Source of the DNA: Lachnospiraceae bacterium
GTDB taxonomy: Bacteria > Bacillota > Clostridia > Lachnospirales > Lachnospiraceae
NCBI GenBank assembly: GCA_022791575.1
Contig: JAAVZI010000060.1
Coordinates: forward strand, 62,001 to 126,000
Length of the DNA stretch: 64,000 nt
Direction: 5' to 3'
In this document: piece after piece, positions 42,794 to 51,185 of the stretch
Layout of the letters: each line of letters starts with the position of its first letter
Numbering within the stretch: the first letter of the stretch is position 1
Made by a program: the position numbers and the translations under genes
Notes under the pieces: generated by a model
Databases searched by the model: none
Seen by the model: the letters and a program-made list of their open reading frames with translations, nothing else
What the model was told of the DNA's origin: nothing

Positions 42794-44258
42794 GTTTGTC
42801 CTCACTTTCTTCGATCTGCAGAACCGGTCGTGCCTCTAACGGAACTGCGGTACGCATTTCAATAATCGGCCCGCCGGTATTCTCAATATATTCTCTTGTA
42901 ATTGTTACTTTACCAATATTATTATCTTTGGGAATCTGATACATAATATCCAGCATAAATTCCTCAATAATCGCCCGCAGAGCCCTTGCACCGGTATCCT
43001 TCTCCAACGCTTTCTCCGCAATACACTCCAAGGCTCCTTCATTGAATTCCAGAAGCACCTCGTCTAACTCCAGCAGCTTTTTATACTGCTTTAGAATTGC
43101 ATTCTTTGGCTCCTGCAGAATCTGTACCAGCATATCTTTGGTCAGCTCTTCCAGAGTAAATACAATCGGCAGACGCCCTAGAAACTCTGGGATCATACCA
43201 AATTTCCTTAAATCTTCTACTGTGACTTTGGAAATCAGATTCTTCTCTTCGTCATATTTATCCTTTAAATCTGCTTGAAAGCCAATGGAGGCCTGTTTAT
43301 TCAGACGTTCTTTAATCACATCCTCCAGATCGGGAAATGCACCACCGCAAATGAAGAGAATATTTCTTGTATTTACTGTCACCAGCGGTACCATAGCATT
43401 TTTGCTGTTGGCGCCTACCGGTACTTCCACTTCACTTCCCTCCAGCAATTTCAGCATTCCCTGCTGCACAGACTCGCCACTGACATCCCTCTGGTTGACA
43501 TTTTTCTTCTTGGCAATCTTATCAATCTCATCAATGAAGATAATGCCCCGCTCTGCCTTTTCTACATCATTATTTGCTGCTGCCAGCAGCTTCGATACTA
43601 CACTTTCGATATCATCACCAATATAACCCGCTTCTGTCAGCGATGTGGCATCTGCAATCGCCAGCGGAACATTCAGCATCTTAGCCAATGTTCTGACTAG
43701 ATAGGTCTTACCGCTTCCGGTAGGGCCGATCATCAGCATATTAGACTTCTCAATATCCACGTCGCCCAGATCCATAGCTGCCACCCGTTTATAATGATTA
43801 TAGACAGCTACCGATACTACTTTCTTCGCATGATCCTGACCGACTACATATTCATCTAGTCCGGCCTTAATTTTATGCGGACTCGGTATCGACTTAAGGT
43901 CAAAAGCTGGTTTACTGCTTTCGGCTTCTTTGGCCTTTTTCTTCTTCACCTTCTGCTTCTTGGGAATCTCTCCCTGCATATCTCCCCAGCGCATAATATT
44001 AATATTAGGAAATTTCTTTAAATCCTTCAAATCCATGCCAAGACCGCTTAGATCCTCTGGATTAATACCAAAACTTTCCATACTGTCAAAGCTTCTCTGC
44101 AGGCAGTTCATACAAATCGAAAACTGCCCTGGTATCCGAATCATTTTGCCAGTCTTGCTCTCTGGTCTCCTGCACACATAGCAGACCTCTTCATAATCTT
44201 CTTCTTTCTCTTCTACCTCCGCATCCTCAGTTATTGTCAAATCCTTTTCGTCTGCCAT
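42765..44258 (-). CDS. clpX: ClpX-like ATP-dependent Clp protease ATPase subunit
   Basis: 497 aa. The N-terminal zinc-binding domain CYVCRRPESKTGKMIRIPGQ then CMNCLQRSF (two CXXC). A 40-residue Lys-rich linker (KKQKVKKKKAKEAE) is longer than usual. AAA+ core: Walker A MLMIGPTGSGKTYLVRTLAK, Walker B IIFIDEIDKIAKK, sensor ISKVTVEDLRKFGMIPEFLG then RLPIVFTLEEL. It unfolds substrates for ClpP. An acidic C-terminal tail of about 30 residues follows the core, longer than usual in ClpX. No clpP is in the window. It sits between ctpA and the cyclophilin gene, the first pair separated by 10 bp. Confidence 0.9.
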   Translation of the reverse strand: MADEKDLTITEDAEVEEKEEDYEEVCYVCRRPESKTGKMIRIPGQFSICMNCLQRSFDSMESFGINPEDLSGLGMDLKDLKKFPNINIMRWGDMQGEIPKKQKVKKKKAKEAESSKPAFDLKSIPSPHKIKAGLDEYVVGQDHAKKVVSVAVYNHYKRVAAMDLGDVDIEKSNMLMIGPTGSGKTYLVRTLAKMLNVPLAIADATSLTEAGYIGDDIESVVSKLLAAANNDVEKAERGIIFIDEIDKIAKKKNVNQRDVSGESVQQGMLKLLEGSEVEVPVGANSKNAMVPLVTVNTRNILFICGGAFPDLEDVIKERLNKQASIGFQADLKDKYDEEKNLISKVTVEDLRKFGMIPEFLGRLPIVFTLEELTKDMLVQILQEPKNAILKQYKKLLELDEVLLEFNEGALECIAEKALEKDTGARALRAIIEEFMLDIMYQIPKDNNIGKVTITREYIENTGGPIIEMRTAVPLEARPVLQIEESEDKHDTESSSNN

Positions 44259-44268
44259 GACTGCCTCC

Positions 44269-45528
44269 TTACCTGCTCTCCATCTGCTCTTTTATATTTG
44301 CAATCGCTGCAAGAATCTGGTTGTCTTTCTCTATCTGGTATTCCTCACCATCTTTCAGCTCTTCATATGCTACTTCAATATCTGGTTCAATTCCCTTTCC
44401 ATGGATGTTCTCGCCATTCGGTGTATAATATTTGGCAAATGTAATCTTAACTGCTGTACCATCCCCTAAGTTAATCGTCTGCTGTACAATTCCCTTGCCA
44501 AATGTCTTCGTTCCCAATAACGTACCCACTTTATCATCATGCACTGCACCTGCTAAAATCTCAGAGGCGCTGGCACTGTTGCCGTCTACCAGTACAGTCA
44601 GAGGCTTTCCCCATATATCTTCACCATCACATGGATATTCCTGACGGTTGCCATACTTATCTTCCATATAGGTTACCAATCCCTCTGGCAGGAACTTACC
44701 AGCAATTTCACAGACAATATCCACCTGTCCGCCTGGGTTTCCTCTTAAGTCCAGAATCAGACCCTGAGCCCCTGCCTTTTTCAATTCCTCAAACTTCTCT
44801 TCAAACTGGTCGGCAGTCACTCCTTCAAACTGGCTGATCTTAATATACCCAATCTGGCTCTCCAGCATTTGTCCTGTAACGGTCTCTACTTCCAGGCTTT
44901 TACGCTCTACTTCCACCTTTATTTCCTTCCGGTCATCTCCACGCAGAAGGGTCAATTCTACCTTGGTTCCTTCCTCTCCGCGGATTTTCGAAACCAGCTT
45001 GGTCGTATCTGCATTTTCAAGAGGTATCTCTTTTCCATCTACCTTATAGATATAATCCCCTTCTTTGATGTCAACCTTGGCCGCCGGTCCCTTCTCATTG
45101 ACACCAACAATCTTTACCATCTGCATAGTGCTGTCATACTGCATGGTCACGCCAATACCAGAATAACTTCCAGAAGCGTCTTCCATAAATTGCTTTAATT
45201 CCTCTTTTGAATAGTACCCTGAATACAAATCCCCGGTTCCAGCCAGCATTCCTTTATAAATATAGGTCTCAATTTCCTCAGGATCAATCTCTTCAAAATA
45301 CTGCTTATCTATTAACTGCGCAATCTTCTTCATCTTTTTCTGCACGGAAGAACTGTCTGCCACATCCTGCGCACTGCTGAAACGCTCTGCAGCATTGAGA
45401 TCCAGCCTTACTCGTTCACTTGTAAGAATATAGACACTAATTCCTAACACAGTAAGGACCACAGCCATACAAAAGCCTGTGACGGTGCCTTTCCAAAAGG
45501 ATCTTTTTATTTGATTCTGATTATCCAT
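44269..45528 (-). CDS. ctpA: S41 carboxy-terminal processing protease (CtpA)
   Basis: 419 aa. N-terminal signal anchor (about 14-34), helical region, PDZ domain (about 105-190; GIGVTMQYDSTMQMVKIVGV, AAKVDIKEGDYIYKVDGKEI), then peptidase S41: LILDLRGNPGGQVDIVCEIA and VLVDGNSASASEILAGAVHD with the catalytic Ser in SASASE and Lys in TKTFGKGIVQQ. It cleaves C-terminal tails outside the membrane. It is followed by clpX at 10 bp. Upstream, two palindromic elements separate it from the M23 hydrolase of the ftsEX group. Confidence 0.95.
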   Translation of the reverse strand: MDNQNQIKRSFWKGTVTGFCMAVVLTVLGISVYILTSERVRLDLNAAERFSSAQDVADSSSVQKKMKKIAQLIDKQYFEEIDPEEIETYIYKGMLAGTGDLYSGYYSKEELKQFMEDASGSYSGIGVTMQYDSTMQMVKIVGVNEKGPAAKVDIKEGDYIYKVDGKEIPLENADTTKLVSKIRGEEGTKVELTLLRGDDRKEIKVEVERKSLEVETVTGQMLESQIGYIKISQFEGVTADQFEEKFEELKKAGAQGLILDLRGNPGGQVDIVCEIAGKFLPEGLVTYMEDKYGNRQEYPCDGEDIWGKPLTVLVDGNSASASEILAGAVHDDKVGTLLGTKTFGKGIVQQTINLGDGTAVKITFAKYYTPNGENIHGKGIEPDIEVAYEELKDGEEYQIEKDNQILAAIANIKEQMESR

Positions 45529-45567
45529 ACTGTCACTTCCTGTTTCCTTTCATAAATGATTAATTTA

Positions 45568-45710
45568 TAGGTGATTGCATAAGTCGTATTCTAAGCGACG
45601 GATTTGAACGATATATACAAAAATTCCGCTCAAAGACGTTTTTGATTCGCTACATTTTTGTATATATCGCCCAAATCCTGACAGTGAGATAAGAGTTTCG
45701 CAAATGCCTA
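45568..45710. repeat. Palindromic mobile element copy C (143 bp)
   Basis: Ends TAGGTGATTGCATAAGTCG and GAGTTTCGCAAATGCCTA. Inner arms CGATATATACAAAAA and TTTTTGTATATATCG pair; the C-G/G-C pair differs from copy E (CAATATATA/TATATATTG) on both arms together. AATGATTA is present on both sides at unequal distance, so no clean target duplication. Confidence 0.88.
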
Positions 45711-45781
45711 TAATGATTAGGGTGTCAAAAGCCTATTTAGACAAAATGTAGTACAAGTATATATGTTTTTAATTAGCTTAC
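45711..45781. other. Spacer between palindromic elements C and D
   Basis: 71 bp without gene. Contains AATGATTAG next to element C and CTAATCATT at element D, which are inverted copies. It may be remains of a third element or of a recombination between C and D. Confidence 0.4.
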
Positions 45782-45923
45782 TAATCATTTGCGAAACTCT
45801 CATTCCAATATCAGAGTTTGAGCAATCCATACAAAAATGTAGCGAATCAAAAACGTCTTTGAGCGGAATTTTTGTATGGATTGTTCAAACTCGTCGCCTG
45901 GAAATACCTCTCGCAATTGCCTA
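45782..45923. repeat. Palindromic mobile element copy D (142 bp)
   Basis: Ends TAATCATTTGCGAAACTC and CTCGCAATTGCCTA. Inner arms CAATCCATACAAAAA and TTTTTGTATGGATTG pair; the CC/GG pair differs from TA/TA in copy B on both arms. It is in the opposite orientation to copy C. Confidence 0.88.
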
Positions 45924-45958
45924 TATGTTTACGCTCCTAAAGCAGATTCTTTCATTCT

Positions 45959-47275
45959 CTATCTGCTGACATAATTCCACGGATTTACATAAACAGAATT
46001 CAACCGCACACTAAAGTGTAGATGTGCTGCTGTAGACTGTCCGGTAGAGCCTACATAAGCAATAGTTTCTCCGGCATTGACACTTTTTCCTGAAGACACT
46101 GCCAGAGAAGAACAATGCATATAAACAGTGGAAATTCCGCTTCCATGATCAATGATTACATAGTTGCCCATAGAAGAATTGTAGGCCGCTGCTATGACTG
46201 TACCTGATTTTGCTGCTACGATAGGGGTTCCAGTACCAGCCTTGATATCAATACCATTATGCATCTTCCTAGTACCCAGAATTGGGTGAATCCGGTATCC
46301 ATAATCGCTGTTAATCGTTGTATGCCCCGGACACGGCCAAGTCCAGCCAGACGATGAACCGCCGGTTGAAGGGCTTCCACTATCATCGGATGGAGCTGGC
46401 TTCGTCGAACTGTTGTCCTTTTTCTCTGTGTCTTTCTTGGCCTTATCCTCCGCAGCCTTTTTCTCTGCTGCTTTTCTTTCCGCTTCTTTTCTAGCTGCCT
46501 CTTCTGCCTCTTTCTTCTTTCTGGCTTCTTCTGCCTTTCTGGCTGCTTCTGCCTCAAGCTTAGCAATCAGCTCCTCCTGGGCATCAATTTCTGATTCATA
46601 CTGACTTGCCAGTTCCTGGGATTTGGCTATTTCCTGCTTGTAATTCTCCATCTCCTGTTTCTTGGTTCCATTCAGAGTTTCTACAGAGCTTTTCTGCTTC
46701 TCCACATCTGCTTTCTTCTTCTCAACCTCTGCCACCTTCTGCTGAATCTTCTGTTCCTTATCGGAGATCCCCTGTACTGTATTCTGGAATTCTACCAGCA
46801 TATTTCTATCATACTCAGAAATGGACTTTACATAATCTGCCTTATTCAGCATATCTGTAAAATTTTCCGCTTCCAATATCATTTCAAGATATGCAGTTTC
46901 TCCATTTTCATACATGAATTTTATTCTTTTCTTCATGTCATCGTACTGCTTATCCTTCTTTGCTTTCGCCTCCTCCAGCTCGGTCTGGGTTTTCGCCAGT
47001 TCTTCTTCGTCTGCCCTCAGTTCTTGTTCCAGCTTCACCAGCTGATTAGATAGACCCGCCAGCTGCTCATCCAGTTTATCGATATATTCCTGTGTACTGG
47101 CAGACTTGGCTTTTAAATCCGCTACCTGGGACTCTACATCATCCAGTTTATCTTCCAATTCCTTTTTCTCATCTTTAACATCACTAACAGACTTCGCTGC
47201 TGATGTGGGAATCATTAAAGAAAATCCCAAAACCAGTGCTGCGATGCTATATATTATCCTTTTATTTTTCTTCAT
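45959..47275 (-). CDS. Coiled-coil peptidoglycan hydrolase with M23 domain (EnvC/PcsB-like)
   Basis: 438 aa from ATG 47275, preceded by GAAAGGATTGTGG; the longer frame would start at GTG. Signal peptide with a hydrophobic core (IIYSIAALVLGFSLMIP) and SAAKS. Residues about 30-235 are two long coiled coils (KKELEDKLDDVESQVADLKA and similar), followed by an Ala/Lys/Glu-rich stretch and a Ser/Gly linker. The C-terminal M23 domain has NSDYGYRIHPILGTRKMHNG, IDIKAGTGTPIVAA, NYVIIDHG and HLHFSVRLN, with the metal ligands H, D and H visible. It cleaves peptidoglycan crosslinks outside the cell. The gene follows ftsX on the same strand (41-bp gap); FtsEX activating a coiled-coil hydrolase is a known partnership. 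Confidence 0.93.
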   Translation of the reverse strand: MKKNKRIIYSIAALVLGFSLMIPTSAAKSVSDVKDEKKELEDKLDDVESQVADLKAKSASTQEYIDKLDEQLAGLSNQLVKLEQELRADEEELAKTQTELEEAKAKKDKQYDDMKKRIKFMYENGETAYLEMILEAENFTDMLNKADYVKSISEYDRNMLVEFQNTVQGISDKEQKIQQKVAEVEKKKADVEKQKSSVETLNGTKKQEMENYKQEIAKSQELASQYESEIDAQEELIAKLEAEAARKAEEARKKKEAEEAARKEAERKAAEKKAAEDKAKKDTEKKDNSSTKPAPSDDSGSPSTGGSSSGWTWPCPGHTTINSDYGYRIHPILGTRKMHNGIDIKAGTGTPIVAAKSGTVIAAAYNSSMGNYVIIDHGSGISTVYMHCSSLAVSSGKSVNAGETIAYVGSTGQSTAAHLHFSVRLNSVYVNPWNYVSR

Positions 47276-47324
47276 TGTGTCCACAATCCTTTCTGTTTGT
47301 CTGCTGTGTTCTCCAGTTCCTAAT

Positions 47325-48227
47325 CTATACCTTCAGATGCTTGCGGATCGTCGTAATACTTCCAAACAATCCTACACCCAATCCTATTAATAGCGCAGTC
47401 GGCACCAATGTTGAAAAAATCTCTCTCACCGGCAGAAATTCCAGTGAAAGAATACTGAATTTCTCAGCCATAAACTGTATCACTCTGTTATATAAAATAT
47501 AAATGATAAATAATGGTATGGACGAACCCACCAAGCCAATTATCATACCTTCAATAATAAACGGAGAACGAACAAAGGAATCTGTCGCCCCGATCAATTT
47601 CATAATCGCAATTTCTTCCCGGCGCACAGCAATACCCATAGCAATGGTGTTACCGATCAAGAAAATAGCAACCGCCAGCAGGACAATAATAATTGCCACC
47701 GAGATATAGGCGATGATCATATTGACATTGGTCAGTGTATGGGCTACTACGGCAGAATGATTGACCTTACGCACGCCCTCGGTTCCCTCTAAGTACTTAA
47801 CTAAGGCATCCTGCTTCTCCACATCCTTTAATAAAATAACAAAATGCGAAGAACCCGCCAATGGATTATCCTCTTTAAATCCTTCTGCCAGATTCGGATT
47901 GTCCTTAAAATAAATCTGCTGGTACTCCTCCCATGCTTCCTCTTCTGTCACATATGTCATCTGAAGTACTTCTTCCCGTTTCTCAATCTCTTTGCCAAGT
48001 TCTCTTACCCGGTCCTCGGATAAGGTCTCGTCAAAAAACACGGTAACACCCACGCCCTCTTCTACTACCTTTACAATATGACGGAAATTCGTCAATATTG
48101 CAAAGAACAAACCGAACAGAAAAATACATGCTGTCATAGTCGCTATGGAAGCCAGCGAAAACATCTTATTGCGGTGAATGTTCTTTAAGCCCTGCCTTAT
48201 CAGATATATTAATGTACTAATCCTCAT
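47325..48227 (-). CDS. ftsX: FtsX cell-division ABC transporter-like permease
   Basis: 300 aa. Cytoplasmic N-terminus, span about 25-45, an extracellular loop (about 50-175; VGVTVFFDETLSEDRVRELG), then three spans (about 175-300) with the FtsX signature AMGIAVRREEIAIMKLIGAT. Start overlaps the ftsE end by 11 bp. With FtsE it relays cytoplasmic ATP hydrolysis to a hydrolase outside the cell, here the M23 protein downstream. Confidence 0.95.
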   Translation of the reverse strand: MRISTLIYLIRQGLKNIHRNKMFSLASIATMTACIFLFGLFFAILTNFRHIVKVVEEGVGVTVFFDETLSEDRVRELGKEIEKREEVLQMTYVTEEEAWEEYQQIYFKDNPNLAEGFKEDNPLAGSSHFVILLKDVEKQDALVKYLEGTEGVRKVNHSAVVAHTLTNVNMIIAYISVAIIIVLLAVAIFLIGNTIAMGIAVRREEIAIMKLIGATDSFVRSPFIIEGMIIGLVGSSIPLFIIYILYNRVIQFMAEKFSILSLEFLPVREIFSTLVPTALLIGLGVGLFGSITTIRKHLKV

Positions 48228-48903
48228 AGATATAACCGCCTTTTTTCTCGTCGCTTATGATAACACCTTTCTTCATCGTTACCACCCGTTTCTTCATCGC
48301 ATCCACAATCTCCCGGTTATGGGTCACAACCAGAACTGTTGTTCCCCTACGGTTCACTTCCTCCAGAAGCTTCATAATCTCCCAGGAATTCTTAGGGTCC
48401 AGATTTCCGGTAGGCTCATCTGCCAGAAGCAGCGTCGGATTGTTCACCAGCGCTCTTGCCAGTGCTACTCTCTGCTGTTCCCCTCCAGATAACTGCTTAG
48501 GATATGAACGATATTTGCCGGCCAGCCCAACTAAAGACAGCATAGCAGGCACACTTTTACGGATTTTCTTAGTTGATGTCTCAATTACGCGCTGTGCAAA
48601 TGCAATGTTTTCATAGACATTCCGATCCTTCAGTAGACGGAAATCCTGAAAAACAACTCCCAGATTTCTTCTGAACTTAGGAATATTTTTCTTCTTTAGA
48701 CTCCTTAAATGGGTGCGGTTTACAACAATCTCACCTTCGGTCGGCTCCAATTCCTTTAAAAGCAGCTTAATCAGCGTGGATTTCCCAGAGCCGCTGTCTC
48801 CTACTATAAATACAAATTCTCCCTTTTCCACATGGAGACTAATGCTGTTCACTGCTGCATTTCCTTCTACATACTCTTTCGTCACATTTTCTAAATGTAT
48901 CAT
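48217..48903 (-). CDS. ftsE: FtsE cell-division ATP-binding protein
   Basis: 228 aa. Walker A FIVGDSGSGKSTLIKLLL, Q-loop GVVFQDFRLLKDRNVYENIA, signature PKQLSGGEQQRVALARAL, Walker B TLLLADEPTGNLDPKNS, H-loop VVTHNREIV. Typical FtsE length. Overlaps ftsX. GGAGGCTGTC before ATG is a strong site. The gene has no close upstream neighbour on this strand, so its promoter lies in 48904-48943 or upstream. Confidence 0.97.
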   Translation of the reverse strand: MIHLENVTKEYVEGNAAVNSISLHVEKGEFVFIVGDSGSGKSTLIKLLLKELEPTEGEIVVNRTHLRSLKKKNIPKFRRNLGVVFQDFRLLKDRNVYENIAFAQRVIETSTKKIRKSVPAMLSLVGLAGKYRSYPKQLSGGEQQRVALARALVNNPTLLLADEPTGNLDPKNSWEIMKLLEEVNRRGTTVLVVTHNREIVDAMKKRVVTMKKGVIISDEKKGGYIYED

Positions 48904-48943
48904 GACAGCCTCCTAAATCTTCTCAACAGCCAAACATCTGTTA

Positions 48944-50020
48944 CTAATCCAAATGTTCCATATACTTCATATACTTCACTACCATCAGAGCAATCTTAAA
49001 GGTAATGGCGTCCTCAAATACGCGTAGATCCAGATTGGTGCTTTTCTGCAGCTTATCCAGCCGGTATACTAGTGTATTGCGGTGAATATACAGCTGCCTA
49101 GACGTCTCTGATACATTAAGGCTGTTTTCGAAAAACTTATTAATCGTAGTCAGCATTTCTTCATCAAAACCATCCGGGGATTTGCCGTCAAATATTTCCC
49201 GGATAAACATTTTGCAAAGCGGAATAGGAAGCTGATAGATTAACCTGCCGATTCCAAGAGTGCTGTAAGCAACTACACGCTTTTCTTCGAAGAAAATCTT
49301 ACCTACATCCAGTGCCATTCTAGCTTCTTTATAGGAACGTGATACTTCCTTAATATCATTAACAATGGTACCAATCGCAATATGCATGGCCCCAGAATCA
49401 AACAGCTCCAGAATCACTCCAGCACATTTCTGAAGTTCCTCATAACCATCGTTTTCTCCAACCTCTTTTACAATAATGACACTTCCCTCATCCACTGCCG
49501 TCACAAAATCCCGATTCTTGCCGACAAAAAAGGTCTTAACCATCTCCAGAGCATCCTTGTCCGATTCCTCACCTACTTCCAGAACCATAACCGCACGTCT
49601 CTGTTCTGGTATGATATGCAGCTTCTTGGCCCGGTTATAGATATCAATTAACAGTAAATTATCCAGCAGCAGATTCTTGATAAAATTATCCTTGTCAAAT
49701 CTTTCTTTATAAGCTACCAGCAAATTCTGAATCTGAAAAGCCGCAATCTTCCCTACCATATATACATCTTCACTTGCCCCATTGGCAATTAGAATATATT
49801 CCAAACGATTCTCATCAAATACTTTAAAAAACTGGTGTCCTTGTATGACCTGGCTGTCTGCTTCCGACTGTACAAATGTCATCACGGAAGCTTCTAGCTG
49901 CAATTCTTCTGCAAATGTACTGGCCAGCACTTTGCCATCTATATCACAGATACATATATCGATCCGTGTAATTCCTTTTAACCCCTCCACTGTGCTCTGC
50001 AATATTTGATTCGATATCAT
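48944..50020 (-). CDS. CdaR-like sugar-diacid/PucR-type transcriptional regulator
   Basis: 358 aa. The N-terminal sugar-diacid recognition domain (about 5-130; ITRIDICICDIDGKVLASTF). A middle GGDEF-like degenerate region holds IAIGTIVNDIKEVSRSYKEA and RMALDVGKIF. The C-terminal PucR helix-turn-helix (about 305-350) reads FFENSLNVSETSRQLYIHRN then TLVYRLDKLQKSTNLDLR. Such proteins activate sugar-diacid or purine genes. No diacid catabolic genes are adjacent; ftsE follows 40 bp later, which is probably coincidental. Confidence 0.9.
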   Translation of the reverse strand: MISNQILQSTVEGLKGITRIDICICDIDGKVLASTFAEELQLEASVMTFVQSEADSQVIQGHQFFKVFDENRLEYILIANGASEDVYMVGKIAAFQIQNLLVAYKERFDKDNFIKNLLLDNLLLIDIYNRAKKLHIIPEQRRAVMVLEVGEESDKDALEMVKTFFVGKNRDFVTAVDEGSVIIVKEVGENDGYEELQKCAGVILELFDSGAMHIAIGTIVNDIKEVSRSYKEARMALDVGKIFFEEKRVVAYSTLGIGRLIYQLPIPLCKMFIREIFDGKSPDGFDEEMLTTINKFFENSLNVSETSRQLYIHRNTLVYRLDKLQKSTNLDLRVFEDAITFKIALMVVKYMKYMEHLD

Positions 50021-50130
50021 TTTCTCATCTTCCTTCTCATTACGTTTAATTTTAATTTGAATTACTTGTTTGGTGATTTTGCCCTAAACTCTCTCATATA
50101 CATTTTATAGCAAAGTCCTAAAAAAATAAA

Positions 50131-50162
50131 GAGGAAATGCATATTTTTTTATGCATTTCCTC
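50131..50162 (-). terminator. Intrinsic terminator after the YitT-family gene
   Basis: A perfect 12-bp stem GAGGAAATGCAT/ATGCATTTCCTC with a T-rich loop, followed on the minus strand by TTTATTTTTTT. Confidence 0.9.
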
Positions 50163-50252
50163 AAATTTTCACAAATTTATCATAAATGTATCAAAAATAT
50201 ACCCCTATATGGTATATCAATTCCAAATAATTTGCCTCTTCCTTTGTAATAT

Positions 50253-51137
50253 TTAGCCAATCCTTCTTTGTTCATTATGACGGAACCCCTCTCCCAGCAC
50301 TTCCTTAGCTTCTGTAACAATGACAAATGCATCCGGATCCTGCTCATATACACAGGATTTCAGACGCACAATCTGCTTTTTGGATACCACACAGAACAGA
50401 ATTTTCCGGTCCTGTCCGGTATACATACCCTGCGCATAAATTCCTGTAACGCCCCGCTCCAGCTTGCGGAATATTTCCTTCGCAACTTCTTCCGGCTTCT
50501 TTGTAATAATATAAGCGCTTCTGGCATAGCGGGTTCCCACTACTAGTGCATCGCTTATTTTAGTTGTAACATAGACCGATACAACTGCATATAACGCAGA
50601 AGAGAAACCGAACAGAAAACCACCAGCAATAATTATGATTGCATCCAGCACTGCCATAATCTGCGCAATCGTATAAGATGGAAACATGCGCTGCAGCAGA
50701 GAACCCAGCATATCTGTTCCCCCTGTTGTTGTCCCGGTGGAAAGCACCAGCCCAATTCCTGCTCCTGCAGATACGCCGCCAAATACAGCCGCCAGCACCA
50801 GATCGGTCTCTGCCACATGAATATCCGGTATCACCAGCAGCCATGAAGACAATAGAATGGTTGCCAGAAAGGTACGTGTTACAAACTCCTTCCCTTTCAT
50901 CGGCCAGGCTGCCGCAAATACAGGTAGATTCAGCAAGAAGGTCGTCAGGCCCAGAGGAATTCCCTCTTTCATCCAATAACTGCTGACCTCCTTTACCAAT
51001 ATGGCAATGCCGGAAAATCCGCCTACTACCAGGCCGCTGGGGTCATATACACATTTTACTGCAAAAGCCAACAACCCTGTTCCTGTTATTATAAGCAATA
51101 TTGTTCGAATATTGTGGTGAATTCGTGTCCCGGCCAT
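50253..51137 (-). CDS. YitT family membrane protein
   Basis: 294 aa. Five to six spans in the N-terminal 195 residues (TILLIITGTGLLAFAVKCVY, GVSAGAGIGLVLSTGTTTGG, IIIIAGGFLFGFSSALYAVV) with the YitT signatures CVYDPSGLVVGGFSGIAILV and STGTTTGGTDML. The C-terminal cytoplasmic DUF2179 domain (about 205-285) has SAYIITKKPEEVAKEIFRKL, GVTGIYAQGMYTG and QDPDAFVIVTEAKEVLG. A transporter-like function is assumed; substrate unknown. Single-gene unit with a strong terminator behind it. Confidence 0.93.
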   Translation of the reverse strand: MAGTRIHHNIRTILLIITGTGLLAFAVKCVYDPSGLVVGGFSGIAILVKEVSSYWMKEGIPLGLTTFLLNLPVFAAAWPMKGKEFVTRTFLATILLSSWLLVIPDIHVAETDLVLAAVFGGVSAGAGIGLVLSTGTTTGGTDMLGSLLQRMFPSYTIAQIMAVLDAIIIIAGGFLFGFSSALYAVVSVYVTTKISDALVVGTRYARSAYIITKKPEEVAKEIFRKLERGVTGIYAQGMYTGQDRKILFCVVSKKQIVRLKSCVYEQDPDAFVIVTEAKEVLGEGFRHNEQRRIG

Positions 51138-51185
51138 ACCATATCATCTCCTGTTTTTTCTTTAGTATGACCCTTTTTCTCTCTA

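Noticed and set aside
45711..45781. A third palindromic element between C and D
   Set aside because: Only short inverted pieces (AATGATTAG/CTAATCATT) are present; no TAGG/CCTA ends.
50253..51137. Antisense frames (50560-50976 and neighbours) as genes
   Set aside because: They lie within the YitT-family gene, which has signature motifs and a good start site.
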